From Micromonospora sp. WMMD1155 (GTDB lineage: Bacteria > Actinomycetota > Actinomycetes > Mycobacteriales > Micromonosporaceae), in contig NZ_CP120742.1 of the NCBI RefSeq assembly GCF_029581275.1, forward strand, positions 1,772,501-1,836,500: a stretch of DNA of 64,000 bases. The letters run 5' to 3'. This document shows positions 18,334 to 26,416 of the stretch, one piece after another (position 1 is the first letter of the stretch; every line of letters starts with the position of its first letter). The notes beneath the pieces are model-generated. The model was not told where the DNA came from. It searched no databases and was given only the letters and a program-made list of their open reading frames with translations. The position numbers were made by a program, and so were the translations under genes.

Positions 18334-18917
18334 CAGATTCTCTCCAGTTCGGCGACGATCAGCGCGAGATCGCGCGGTGACGGGGTGCGGCGGGGCGGGG
18401 TCTCCAGGAACGTCCACAGCCGGTCACCCAGCAGGGCACGGGCGCGGGCCGGATCCGACTCGCGGGTGACGCCGTGCTTCAGGCGCATCCGCTCGTCGGC
18501 CAGCTCACCGATCCGGGGCAGGACCGTGCCGGTGAAGCGTTCGGGTCGGGTCGCCGACCAGTCCAGGGGCCACTCCCACCGGTTGATGGCGGTCCGCAGC
18601 GCGTCCCGGGCACCCCAGTTGTAGCTGCCGTCCTCCTCGCCTGGAGGCGTCCGGGCACCGGCCGGTGACGGGGGTGGCGGCGCGAGCAGGGCGGTGACCC
18701 GGCGGACCGCCAGGACGGCGAGCACACCGGCGATCAGCACCGGCAGTGAGATCTGGAGGCCGACCGCACGGAGACCGACGAGCAGCACCGCGACCAGCGC
18801 GGCGGCCCACCCGAGCATCCGCAGCACGGGGCCCGACCGGGAGCGGCGCTCCGGCGGACCGGACGGTGCCGCCTCCTCCTCGAACGCGAGCAGGTCGTCG
18901 ATGCTGGTGCTGCTCAC
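18333..18917 (-). CDS. Membrane protein of the MoxR operon
   Basis: A 194-residue protein: an acidic N-terminus (SSTSIDDLLAFEEEAA), two adjacent transmembrane segments (about residues 38-80), then a conserved-looking soluble part with YNWGARDALRTAINRWEWPLDW and RIGELADERMRLKHGVTRE. GTG 18917 overlaps the DUF4129 stop (GTGA). I recognise the position, between DUF4129 and MoxR in actinobacteria, but not a function. Confidence 0.75.
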   Translation of the reverse strand: MSSTSIDDLLAFEEEAAPSGPPERRSRSGPVLRMLGWAAALVAVLLVGLRAVGLQISLPVLIAGVLAVLAVRRVTALLAPPPPSPAGARTPPGEEDGSYNWGARDALRTAINRWEWPLDWSATRPERFTGTVLPRIGELADERMRLKHGVTRESDPARARALLGDRLWTFLETPPRRTPSPRDLALIVAELERI

Positions 18918-19702
18918 GGGGTCACCACCGTCGAGGTCAGCTCGCCGCGCAGGCGGCGCAACGCGGCGCGGGCCTGGTCGCGGGTGCGTTCGTCGACCGG
19001 GCGGGTGGCGTACCGGGCCTCCCGGTAGACGTGCGCGAACTCGGCCAGCACGTCGGCGCTGACGATCGCCGGCACGCCGGCCGCCGGGTCGCCGCGCAGC
19101 AGTCGGCTGACCAGGTCGGTGGGGGTGTCGCCGGCGAGCCGGGGCACTCCCGCCGCGGCGGCGGCCTCCTCCAGGCGCACCCAGCAGGCGATCACCGCCA
19201 CCCGTGGGTCGGTGTCCCGGTCGTCCAACTCCACCAGGCCGGCGTCGAGGGCGGCGACCACCTCGCGGGCCGTGCCCTCGGCGGTACGTCGGGCCCGCTG
19301 CGTCGGCAGCGTCCGGGTGGTACGACGCAGCGCGCCCCGGATCAGCACCCAGGTCAGGTAGCCGAGAGCCGCGAGGATGGCCAGTCCGAGCAGGACCATC
19401 GCCACGGTCGCGATCCACTGCGGGATGTGCGCCTGGGTGGCCTCGCCGGCGTCGCGTGGCTCGACCGGGATGGACGCGGACGGCTCGACGGTCGGGTACT
19501 CGGGCACCCAGGGGACGTTCTCCGCGGCCGGCGGGATCCGGCTGGTCCCGAGCGACGAGTTGGCGGACGCCATCGCGGCGCCGCCGAGCAGCACGGCGAC
19601 CGCGGCGACCGGCCACCACCGACGAAGCAGGCCGAGCGCCGGGCGCAACACACCGGTCTCGACGGCCGGTGACGGCGCGGGTGGGCGTGTTCCGTCTGTC
19701 AT
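18914..19702 (-). CDS. DUF4129 domain membrane protein
   Basis: A 262-residue protein with a transmembrane segment at about 28-48, a Pro-rich extracytoplasmic stretch (VPWVPEYPTVEPSAS), a second segment at about 97-118, and a cytosolic C-terminal DUF4129 region containing VIACWVRLEEAAAAAGVPR and EFAHVYREARYATRPVDE. DUF4129 domains accompany MoxR/DUF58/transglutaminase systems. Here it is the first gene of the operon and no transglutaminase is present. ATG 19702 lies 20 bases past the UDG stop. Confidence 0.82.
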   Translation of the reverse strand: MTDGTRPPAPSPAVETGVLRPALGLLRRWWPVAAVAVLLGGAAMASANSSLGTSRIPPAAENVPWVPEYPTVEPSASIPVEPRDAGEATQAHIPQWIATVAMVLLGLAILAALGYLTWVLIRGALRRTTRTLPTQRARRTAEGTAREVVAALDAGLVELDDRDTDPRVAVIACWVRLEEAAAAAGVPRLAGDTPTDLVSRLLRGDPAAGVPAIVSADVLAEFAHVYREARYATRPVDERTRDQARAALRRLRGELTSTVVTP

Positions 19703-19722
19703 CGCCACCGCCCCACGCGTTC

Positions 19723-20463
19723 TCAGGCCACCCCGGCCAGCTGTTTTGCCTGGTCGAAGACGTCGTCCAGCATCTTTGGCGTCAACCGCCCGGTGAAGGT
19801 GTTCTGCTGGCTGACGTGGTAGCTGCCCAGCAGGTCCGGAGCGGCTGTGCCGGACCAGTGTGCCCCATGACCGAACGCCGGTCGCGGGCTGGGCGGGCGC
19901 AGCCCGTACACCTGACGGAGCACCGGCCACCACGCGGCCCAGGCGAACGCTCCCAGCGCGACCACGACGCGCAGCGTGGGCCGGATCAGCGCGACCTCGC
20001 GGTGCAGCCAGGGCGCGCAGGTGTCCCGTTCCTGGGGGGTCGGCTTGTTGTCCGGCGGCGCGCATCGGACGGCCGAGAAGATCCGAAGGTCGCGCAGCGC
20101 GAGCCCGTCGTCGGCGGCGACGCTCGTCGGTTGGTTGGCCAGCCCGGCCCGGTGCAGCGCGGCGAACAGCACGTCACCGGAGCGGTCGCCGGTGAAGATC
20201 CGACCGGTGCGGTTGCCGCCGTGTGCGGCGGGCGCCAACCCGAGGATCGCGATCCGCGCGTCGACGGCACCGAAGCCCGGCACCGGCCGACCCCAGTATT
20301 CCTGGTCGCGGAAGGCGGCCCGGCGGGTGCGGGCCACCTCCTCCCGCCACCGGACCAGCCGGGGACAGGCGAAACAGTCGCTGACGCCCGCGTCGAGGTC
20401 GGCCAGGTCGGTCGCCCGCGCTGCGCGGGCGACCACCTGTGCCGGGGTACGCGACTCAGCCAA
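19723..20463 (-). CDS. Uracil-DNA glycosylase, UdgB (family 5) type
   Basis: Excises uracil and related deaminated bases from DNA. The family 5 motif [16 protein letters not shown] is present, four cysteines ([21 protein letters not shown]) are placed for a 4Fe-4S cluster, and the C-terminal [16 protein letters not shown] motif supplies the conserved histidine. The start is uncertain. TTG 20463 (246 residues) overlaps the upstream stop by 8 bases, while GTG 20436 is 9 codons shorter; neither has a strong ribosome site. Translation is probably coupled to the dienelactone hydrolase gene. Confidence 0.88.
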   Translation of the reverse strand: MAESRTPAQVVARAARATDLADLDAGVSDCFACPRLVRWREEVARTRRAAFRDQEYWGRPVPGFGAVDARIAILGLAPAAHGGNRTGRIFTGDRSGDVLFAALHRAGLANQPTSVAADDGLALRDLRIFSAVRCAPPDNKPTPQERDTCAPWLHREVALIRPTLRVVVALGAFAWAAWWPVLRQVYGLRPPSPRPAFGHGAHWSGTAAPDLLGSYHVSQQNTFTGRLTPKMLDDVFDQAKQLAGVA

Positions 20464-21142
20464 GCTTGGCCCGGAAGAGTTCCAGGGTGCGGGCGAAGGC
20501 CGTGGCGGCGGCGCGCTGGTCGAACGCCTCCGGCCGGTCGTCGTTGAAGAAGGCGTGCGACGTGCCCGGGTAGTCGTAGAGGTGGCAGTCGCCACCGGCC
20601 TCCTCGATGGCCCGGCGCGCGGCTTGTACGCCCTCGGCCGCCGACGTGCCGTCCTCTTCGGAGCAGTGGATGACCGCGGCCTTCCCGGCGTAGTCCGCCC
20701 AGTCGGGACGCATCGACTCCCAGGGCAGCACGGGATAGAAGCCGGCGGTGGCGACGATCCGCTCGGAGATGGTGGCCGACCAGAGGGCGAGGCTGCCACC
20801 GGCGCAGAAGCCCACGGCACCGACCTTACCGGTGACCTCGGGCCGCCCGGCGAGATAGTCGGCCGCGCCGGCGATGTCCTTCGCCGCCTCGTCCATACGC
20901 ATCGCCATCAGGAGTCGCTGCGCCTCGTCGGGTTCGCTGGTCGTCTCACCGTGGTAGAAGTCCGGGGCGAGGGCGACGAAGCCGGCCTCGGCGAACCGGT
21001 CCGCCACCGAGCGGATGTGCGGGACGAGGCCCCACCACTCCTGGATGACGACGACGGCAGGGCTGGCCGTTCCGCTGGCGGGTATCGCGAGATACCCCTC
21101 GCTCGCGCCCCCGTTGCTGCGGTAGCTCACCATCTCGCCCAT
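20456..21142 (-). CDS. Dienelactone hydrolase family protein
   Basis: A 228-residue alpha/beta hydrolase. The catalytic triad pattern of dienelactone hydrolases is visible: Glu in [13 protein letters not shown], the nucleophile Cys in [13 protein letters not shown], and His in [13 protein letters not shown] 21142 has AGGAGG 10 bases upstream. It overlaps or abuts the UDG gene downstream. No aromatic degradation genes are nearby, so a general esterase or thioester hydrolase role is as likely as dienelactone hydrolysis. Confidence 0.9.
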   Translation of the reverse strand: MGEMVSYRSNGGASEGYLAIPASGTASPAVVVIQEWWGLVPHIRSVADRFAEAGFVALAPDFYHGETTSEPDEAQRLLMAMRMDEAAKDIAGAADYLAGRPEVTGKVGAVGFCAGGSLALWSATISERIVATAGFYPVLPWESMRPDWADYAGKAAVIHCSEEDGTSAAEGVQAARRAIEEAGGDCHLYDYPGTSHAFFNDDRPEAFDQRAAATAFARTLELFRAKLG

Positions 21143-21288
21143 GGGCCGTCCTCCTAGCGGTCAGTCATCGTTGGCTGGTCGCCCAGTGGTCCTACGTGCC
21201 GGTAGCCTGCCACGCCGCGCGGCCGTCGGGAAGACGCCGGAACAGTGGCATTCACCTCCTGTTCGCCGACTGGTGACTGCGGGTACGC

Positions 21289-21321
21289 CGACGGCGGCGG
21301 GATCCGCTCCCGCCGCCGTCG
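21289..21321 (-). terminator. Hairpin after the Pro/Ala-rich membrane protein gene
   Basis: A perfect 14-bp stem (CGACGGCGGCGGGA / TCCCGCCGCCGTCG) with a 5-base loop, 35 bases past the stop of the minus-strand gene 21356-22072. Confidence 0.65.
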
Positions 21322-21355
21322 ATGCCGGCCGATCGCCCTGGTCAGGCCTTCGTGG

Positions 21356-22072
21356 TCAAACCTTCTTGGTCAGGCAGAGGACGTAGCCCGTCTTGCCCGG
21401 CTCGATGCTGGAGAAGACGTACCCCTCCTCGCCCTCCTTGAAGAACTGGTCGCAGGCGGTGCCGGCCTGGGCCTGAGCCTGGCTCTGGTCGTTCACCCGA
21501 CCGACCACGGCGTACGCGGCGTCGGTGGAGGTGCAGGACACGACCTTGGCGCCCTTGACCTCCTCCTGCTCGGTCCCGGTGACCTCGGGCAGCTCGGCGA
21601 TGCAGTCGCCGACCTTGGCGTCAGCCGTCTCGTCCTTGTTGAAGTAGTTGCCGATCGCCGAGGCGATGCCGAACTTCAGGCCGGCGATGACGACGACAGC
21701 GAGGATCGCGCCGATGATGCCCAGCGCCTTCTTGCCGCCGGACTTCTCCGCCTCCGGCTTGGCCGCATCCGACTCCGTCCCGGCCGGGACGGCCGCGTCC
21801 GGAGCGGGGCTGTTCGGTGCGGTCGCGTCAGGTGCGGTCGCGTCAGGTGCGGTCGGTGCGGTCGCGTCAGGCGCGGTCGCGTCAGGTGCGGTCGGCGCGG
21901 GTGCGGTCGGTGCGGTCGCGTCTGGCGCGGCGGTGTTGGGCGCGGTCGCGTCCGACGCGGGCCCGTCCGACGTGGCCGTCTGCGGCTGGGCCGACGTCGG
22001 CTGCGGCGTCTCGACGGCCGGCTGGGATGCTGCGGCGTCGGGCGCGGAGGGCGGTGCGACCTGCTCTGGCAC
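21356..22072 (-). CDS. Membrane protein with Ala/Pro/Thr/Asp repeat tail and four-cysteine exported domain
   Basis: A 238-residue protein. Residues about 40-95 are a low-complexity tract of repeated DATAP and TAP units. A single transmembrane helix (KKALGIIGAILAVVVIAGLKF, about 114-134) follows. A 100-residue C-terminal domain then carries four cysteines (KVGDC, VVSC, GTAC, YVLC) that could form two disulfides. By topology the repeat tail is cytosolic and the cysteine domain external. It resembles actinobacterial septum/lipoprotein-like domains but I do not assign a family. ATG 22072 has GGAAGGAA upstream. Confidence 0.75.
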   Translation of the reverse strand: MPEQVAPPSAPDAAASQPAVETPQPTSAQPQTATSDGPASDATAPNTAAPDATAPTAPAPTAPDATAPDATAPTAPDATAPDATAPNSPAPDAAVPAGTESDAAKPEAEKSGGKKALGIIGAILAVVVIAGLKFGIASAIGNYFNKDETADAKVGDCIAELPEVTGTEQEEVKGAKVVSCTSTDAAYAVVGRVNDQSQAQAQAGTACDQFFKEGEEGYVFSSIEPGKTGYVLCLTKKV

Positions 22073-22203
22073 GGTGGTTCCTTCCGAGGGGTTGATGAGC
22101 AGACGACACCGTAACGATCATTGATTTCCGGTGCCGTCCCGCTCCCCTCGTCCGTTCAGCCATTTCCCAGCTTCGACCGCATGATCCAGTTCACACCCGT
22201 GGC

Positions 22204-23238
22204 TCAGCTCGTCGGGGTCGGTGTCGGCGTCCCACTCGGTGCCCCGGTGGGGTCAGCCGGAGGCACGCCGGTGACCGTCCCGCTCGGCTGTGGCGCGCCC
22301 GGCGTACCCGGGTTGGCGCTCGGCTCCGGCGTGGCGGTGGGCGTCGTCAGCGGAGCGGCCGGTGGCGTGAGCGGAACGGTCGCCCCCGGGGCGCGGGGCC
22401 CGAAGGGCGCCTGCTCCGGGCAGTACGGGTACGGCCGCAGCAGCGGGTTGCCGTACTCGTCGATCTGACTCCCGCAGTCCGGATAGCCCAGTCGGATCGG
22501 GTTGCCGTTCTGGTCGAAGAGTCGCGCGTTCTCCACCAGCCGACCCTCACGGTCGTAGACGAAGACGTCCCGGATCTGGCTGTACTGGCTGTCCACCGAG
22601 GTCTGGTCGTAGTAGTAGTCGCGGTCGAGGCGGTCCTCCACGTGGCCGAGTGCCGCGAGGGCGAACACCACCAGGACGAACGTGCCGCCGTGCAGCGCCC
22701 ATCGTGGCCAGCCGGCCAACCGGGCGGATCGACGGCCGATCCAGATGGAGACGAGCACGAACGCGACGAGCATGACCAGGCCGGCGAGCAGTTCTCCCCC
22801 GAACCGGGGCAGCAGCCCGTAGCTCCCATTGGTGCTGATCATCGTCACCAGCATCGCCGCCAGGTAGCCGCGCAGCACCCACCAGGCGGGCCGCAGCAGG
22901 CGCAGGAACTCGCTCGCCGTCTCGTACCCGAGCGTCGGGCCGATTCGGACGTCGACCGCGCGCAGCCGGGCGCGGACCCGGACCATCGCGGTGGCGACCC
23001 GCTGGTCGAGGTTGCGTCCACTGGCGCTGGCGGCGCCGGCCGCAGAGCGCAGTTCGGCGGCGTACGTCTCCGGCTCGCCCAAGCGCTCGACGAGCGTGCC
23101 CTCGGACTCGGCGGCGACCTCGGCGAGATGGTCGGCGAGGTCCTCGGTCAGCTCGTCGCGTTGGGTGGGCGGCAGGTCGGCCAGAGCGGCCCGGACCCGT
23201 GCCACGTAGTCGGTGATCTCCTGCTCCGTGACGGTCAT
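22204..23238 (-). CDS. HAAS-domain membrane protein partnered with PadR
   Basis: A 344-residue protein. The N-terminal about 55 residues (EITDYVARVRAALADLPPTQRDEL and ADHLAEVAAE) are a HAAS/DUF1700-like helical signalling domain. Three to four transmembrane segments lie between about 125 and 200. An exported region with DYYYDQTSVDSQYSQIRDVF and VYDREGRLVENARLFDQNGN follows, and the end is a long Pro/Thr-rich tail. Such proteins sit next to PadR regulators, as here (4-base ATGA overlap). This suggests they sense or transduce an envelope cue, but the cue is unknown. Confidence 0.8.
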   Translation of the reverse strand: MTVTEQEITDYVARVRAALADLPPTQRDELTEDLADHLAEVAAESEGTLVERLGEPETYAAELRSAAGAASASGRNLDQRVATAMVRVRARLRAVDVRIGPTLGYETASEFLRLLRPAWWVLRGYLAAMLVTMISTNGSYGLLPRFGGELLAGLVMLVAFVLVSIWIGRRSARLAGWPRWALHGGTFVLVVFALAALGHVEDRLDRDYYYDQTSVDSQYSQIRDVFVYDREGRLVENARLFDQNGNPIRLGYPDCGSQIDEYGNPLLRPYPYCPEQAPFGPRAPGATVPLTPPAAPLTTPTATPEPSANPGTPGAPQPSGTVTGVPPADPTGAPSGTPTPTPTS

Positions 23239-23567
23239 GCCGCCAGCCCCCGATCGTCGAGCAGACTGTCCATTGTGGTGGCGAACGAGCGCCAGAGCTT
23301 GCCGGAGCGGGTCAACTGGTCACGCCCCGCGGCGTTGAGTGAGTAGTACTTACGGTGCGGCCCGGATTCGCTCGGCACGACGTAGGTGGTGAGCAGGCCT
23401 GCGGCGAAGAGACGGCGCAGCGTCCCGTAGACCGAGGCGTCACCGACCTCCTCCAGGCCGGCTTCGCGCAACCGGCGCAGAATGTCGTAACCGTAGCCGT
23501 CCTCCTCGCGAAGCACGGCCAGGACGGCCAGGTCCAGCACACCCTTCAGCAACTGTGTGGTGTCCAC
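23235..23567 (-). CDS. PadR family transcriptional regulator
   Basis: A 110-residue winged-helix regulator: KGVLDLAVLAVLREEDGYGYDILRRL, VGDASVYGTLRRLFAAGLLTTYVV (recognition helix), then GPHRKYYSLNAAGRDQL (wing), matching PadR. It probably represses its own operon with the downstream HAAS gene. The start GTG 23567 coincides with the predicted transcription start (see promoter), so the mRNA is leaderless. Ligand unknown. Confidence 0.92.
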   Translation of the reverse strand: MDTTQLLKGVLDLAVLAVLREEDGYGYDILRRLREAGLEEVGDASVYGTLRRLFAAGLLTTYVVPSESGPHRKYYSLNAAGRDQLTRSGKLWRSFATTMDSLLDDRGLAA

Positions 23568-23574
23568 GCATTAG

Positions 23575-23604
23575 ACACTAGTGTGCAATGCGAAGTAGCG
23601 TCAA
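23575..23604 (-). promoter_or_regulatory. padR promoter with overlapping operator palindrome
   Basis: On the minus strand, -35 TTGACG (23599-23604) and -10 TAGTGT (23575-23580) are 18 bases apart. The start codon at 23567 lies 7 bases past the -10. The palindrome ACACTAGTGT (23575-23584) covers the -10 box and is a good candidate PadR operator. Confidence 0.65.
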
Positions 23605-23688
23605 CGACCACGTCTAACGCGTCCCGGCCGGAACACGACGAGGTGGGCCAGGGCGAACCTGACCCACCTCGAATCCGAGACTCCGGAA

Positions 23689-24141
23689 TCAGCTGACGCG
23701 ACGGCAGGGGTCGCCGTAGTCAGGATCGACATGCAGCATCGCCTTGCGCGTGTTCGGACCGTAGACCCCGTCGGCCGACGTGCCAGCGACCCGCTGCACC
23801 TCCCGCAGCGCCTTCTCCGTGTTGCCGCCGAAGTTGCGGTCGATCGACAGCGGGTAGACGCCGACCCTGGTCAGCGCGCTGCGGTAACAGTCATTCATCG
23901 TGTCCTGCAGACGTGCCACGGCGTCACTGACGTTGCCGCGCTGCATGTTGCAGTTCACCGAGTTGGTGGACGAGGCGGGGACCAACGCACCCTGATAGGT
24001 GATCGACTTCGAGCAGGTCGGCGTCGCCAGAACGGACACCGGGTCCGCCGCTGCGGAGCCGGCCGTCACCACCTGGAAGGACCCGACACTGAACGCCACC
24101 AGCGCCGCAGCCACCAACCGCCGTGACACACGCTTCGACAT
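23689..24141 (-). CDS. Secreted peptidoglycan-binding domain protein
   Basis: A 150-residue exported protein: signal peptide MSKRVSRRLVAAALVAFSVGSF with probable cleavage after AGSAAADP, then a cysteine-bearing linker and a C-terminal PG_binding_1 repeat (VARLQDTMNDCYRSA, IDRNFGGNTEKALREVQRVAG, DGVYGPNTRKAML). Four mature cysteines may pair. No catalytic domain is fused, so it may anchor or cap cell wall. GTG 24147 is two codons upstream and also possible. A TAGGGT box at 24182-24187 on the minus strand could drive it with an untranslated leader of about 33 bases. Confidence 0.82.
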   Translation of the reverse strand: MSKRVSRRLVAAALVAFSVGSFQVVTAGSAAADPVSVLATPTCSKSITYQGALVPASSTNSVNCNMQRGNVSDAVARLQDTMNDCYRSALTRVGVYPLSIDRNFGGNTEKALREVQRVAGTSADGVYGPNTRKAMLHVDPDYGDPCRRVS

Positions 24142-24250
24142 GTACACCCCCGTTTATTCATGGTGGACTGAGTCTCGGTGCACCCTAACAAAGACGGAGA
24201 TCAATAACTGCCCGGCAGTTGGACGCACCGAGCGTTGATGGACGCCACCT

Positions 24251-24296
24251 CGCCGATGTGGCGGTGTCTACCCGGTTGGTTACCCCCACATCGGCG
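24251..24296 (-). terminator. Hairpin after ppx
   Basis: An 11-bp dyad CGCCGATGTGG / CCACATCGGCG with a 24-base loop, just beyond the ppx stop on the minus strand. Confidence 0.45.
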
Positions 24297-24314
24297 ACTT
24301 GCGTCCTCGGCCCG

Positions 24315-25268
24315 CTAGCGCGGCGCTGGTTGAAGGCTCCAGGCGATGCCGTCGAGGATGTCGTGCTCGGAGGCGACCACGGACGGCATTCCGGCCCGCT
24401 CCATGATCACGCGGAGCACCAGCGCGCCCGCGCCGATCACGTCGGCCCGGCCCGGGTGCATCACCGGGTTCGCCAATCTCTGCGCCCGGGTCTGACCCAG
24501 CAGGTCCGCCGTCACCTGGGCGACCGCCTCGTACGACACCCGGGCGTGGTGGATGCGCTCCGGGTCGTACTCCTGGAGGTTCTGGGCGATGGCGACCACT
24601 GTGGTGACCGACCCGGCGAGGCCGACCAGGGTGGCGGCTTCGCGGCCGGGCACCACGGCGAGCGCCCGGTCCACCGCCGCGGCGATGTCGGCCTGCGCGG
24701 CGGCGACCTGCTCGGGCGTCGGAGGATCACCGGGTAGGTGACGCTCGGTCATCCGGACACAGCCGATGTCCACCGAGATCGCCGCGCGCACCCCGGCGTC
24801 CCGATCGCCGACGACGAACTCGGTGGAACCGCCGCCGATGTCGACGACCAGGAAGGGCGCCTTCGCGTCGGCCGGGAGCCCGCGCACCGCACCGGTGAAG
24901 GACAGCCGCGCCTCCTCGTCACCGGTGACCACCTCGGGAGCGACACCGAGGGTGCGTTGCACCATCTCGGTGAAGTCGGCCGCGTTGGCGGCGTCCCGGG
25001 AGGCCGAGGTGGCGCACATGCGGACCCGGTCCGCGCCCAGCTTCTCGATGTCCGCGGCGTACGACGCCAACGCCACCCGGGTCCGTTCGATCGCCTCCGG
25101 GGCCAACCGGCCGGTGCGGTCCACGCCCTCACCGAGCCGGACGATCTCCATCCGCCGGGTCAGGTCGACGAGCGGCGCGGGCGACCCGGCCGAGTCGTCG
25201 GGCAGGTCGGCGACCAACAGTCGGATCGAGTTGGTCCCGCAGTCGATGGCCGCCACACGCGTCGTCAC
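24315..25268 (-). CDS. ppx: Ppx/GppA family phosphatase (exopolyphosphatase)
   Basis: Hydrolyses polyphosphate or pppGpp; actinobacterial Ppx-type proteins of this length (317 residues) are single-module enzymes. The ASKHA-fold motifs are present: AAIDCGTNSIRLLVAD (phosphate 1), VVDIGGGSTEFVVGD (phosphate 2) and LVGLAGSVTTVVAIA (adenosine-like loop). GTG 25268 has TAGGGT seven bases upstream; the longer open frame has no support. It follows the ArgA-like gene with a short gap, but its own promoter box suggests separate transcription. The block eno-ftsB-DUF501-ppx matches other actinobacteria (from memory). Confidence 0.9.
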   Translation of the reverse strand: MTTRVAAIDCGTNSIRLLVADLPDDSAGSPAPLVDLTRRMEIVRLGEGVDRTGRLAPEAIERTRVALASYAADIEKLGADRVRMCATSASRDAANAADFTEMVQRTLGVAPEVVTGDEEARLSFTGAVRGLPADAKAPFLVVDIGGGSTEFVVGDRDAGVRAAISVDIGCVRMTERHLPGDPPTPEQVAAAQADIAAAVDRALAVVPGREAATLVGLAGSVTTVVAIAQNLQEYDPERIHHARVSYEAVAQVTADLLGQTRAQRLANPVMHPGRADVIGAGALVLRVIMERAGMPSVVASEHDILDGIAWSLQPAPR

Positions 25269-25275
25269 GGCAGCA

Positions 25276-25281
25276 ACCCTA
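25276..25281 (-). promoter_or_regulatory. -10 box of ppx (leaderless)
   Basis: On the minus strand TAGGGT lies 7 bases before GTG 25268, which supports the chosen start. Confidence 0.5.
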
Positions 25282-25306
25282 CGGCAGGCCGCCGAGCAGC
25301 CTCCGC

Positions 25307-25828
25307 CTACAGGCGCAGCAGCATCCGGGTGTTGCCGAGCGTGTTCGGCTTGACCCGCTCCAGGTCCAGGAACTCCGCGACACCCTCGTCGTACGAGCGC
25401 AGGAGCTGCTCGTACACGGGTTGCGGCACCGGTGCGCCGTCGATCTCCTGAAAGCCGAACGCCCCGAAGAACCGCGTCTCGAAGGTCAGCACGAAGATCC
25501 GTGCCACGCCCAACTCCCGGGCCGCGTCGATCAACTCGCCGACCAGCCGGTGACCGATCCGCTGACCACGACACGACGGGTCCACCGCGACCGTACGGAT
25601 CTCGGCCAGGTCCTCCCACATCACGTGCAGCGCACCGCAGCCGACCACGACGCCGTCCTCGGCGCGGACCGCGACCCGGAACTCCTGCACCTGTTCGTAG
25701 AGGGTGACGGTGGCCTTGCTCAGCAGCCGCCGGTCGTTGGTGTAGGTGTCCACCAGCCGCCGGATGCCCCGGACGTCACCGGTGCGGGCCCGCCGCACGG
25801 TGATCTGGTCCGCAGTCGGCGTGCTCAC
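25307..25828 (-). CDS. argA: Amino-acid N-acetyltransferase, ArgA type (GNAT)
   Basis: Short GNAT-only N-acetylglutamate synthase-like enzyme, the first step of arginine biosynthesis in actinobacteria (Rv2747 type, from memory). The 173-residue product has VVGCGALHVMWEDLAEIRTVAVDP, acetyl-CoA motif CRGQRIGHRLVGELID, then FVLTFETRFFGAFGF and the C-terminal SYDEGVAEFLDLERVKPN that characterises this family. No amino-acid kinase domain is attached, as expected. GTG 25828 overlaps the DUF501 stop (GTGA). Confidence 0.85.
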   Translation of the reverse strand: MSTPTADQITVRRARTGDVRGIRRLVDTYTNDRRLLSKATVTLYEQVQEFRVAVRAEDGVVVGCGALHVMWEDLAEIRTVAVDPSCRGQRIGHRLVGELIDAARELGVARIFVLTFETRFFGAFGFQEIDGAPVPQPVYEQLLRSYDEGVAEFLDLERVKPNTLGNTRMLLRL

Positions 25829-26382
25829 TCGCCCGCCGGCACGTCCACGCACGGGCCGGCCGCCCACCAGGGCTCGACCAGCTCCAACGTCTCGTCGCCG
25901 AACGGGTTGACCCCGGGACCGGCACCCAGCGCGTGCCCCAGGTGCACGTGCAGGCACTTCACCCGGCCGGGCATCCCGCCGGCCGAGATACCGGCGATCT
26001 CCGGCACCTCGCCGATCGCCTCCCGACGGGCCAGGTAGTCCTCGTGGGCGGCGCGGTAGTGGGCGGCCAACTCCGGATCGGTCGTCAGCCGGTCCGCCAT
26101 CTCCTTCATCAGCCCCGCCGACTCCAGCCGACTGCACGCCGCGGTGGCCCGGGGGCAGGTCAGGTAGTAGAGCGTCGGAAACGGTGTGCCGTCGGCCAGG
26201 CGCGGGGTCGTCTCCACCACATCCGGAAGGCCGCACGGGCACCGGTGGGCGACCGCCCGGGTGCCCCGGGGCGTCCGGCCGAGCTGCGCCGCGACCGCGG
26301 CCAGGTCGGCCTCGGTGGCCGGCTCCCGCTGCGGCAGGGGTACGGAATCCGCAGCCGGCTCCGACGGTGGTACGACAGTCAC
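25825..26382 (-). CDS. DUF501 domain-containing protein
   Basis: A cytosolic protein of about 185 residues with the DUF501 core: VAHRCPCGLPDVVETTPRL, GTPFPTLYYLTCPRATAACSRLE and GRVKCLHVHLGHALGAG. Conserved Cys and His residues suggest metal binding, but no activity is established. Start: GTG 26382 lies at good distance from AGGAGAG. TTG 26391, three codons earlier, is too close to that site. It sits between ftsB and the argA-like gene, as in other actinobacteria. Confidence 0.85.
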   Translation of the reverse strand: MTVVPPSEPAADSVPLPQREPATEADLAAVAAQLGRTPRGTRAVAHRCPCGLPDVVETTPRLADGTPFPTLYYLTCPRATAACSRLESAGLMKEMADRLTTDPELAAHYRAAHEDYLARREAIGEVPEIAGISAGGMPGRVKCLHVHLGHALGAGPGVNPFGDETLELVEPWWAAGPCVDVPAGE

Positions 26383-26416
26383 GGTGCTCAACTCTCCTGG
26401 TGCGCTGATCGGTGGT

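Noticed and set aside
25307..25828. Generic GNAT annotation for the gene after DUF501
   Set aside because: The full-length pattern, including the C-terminal SYDEGVAEFLDL segment, fits the short ArgA family, so the more specific call was used.
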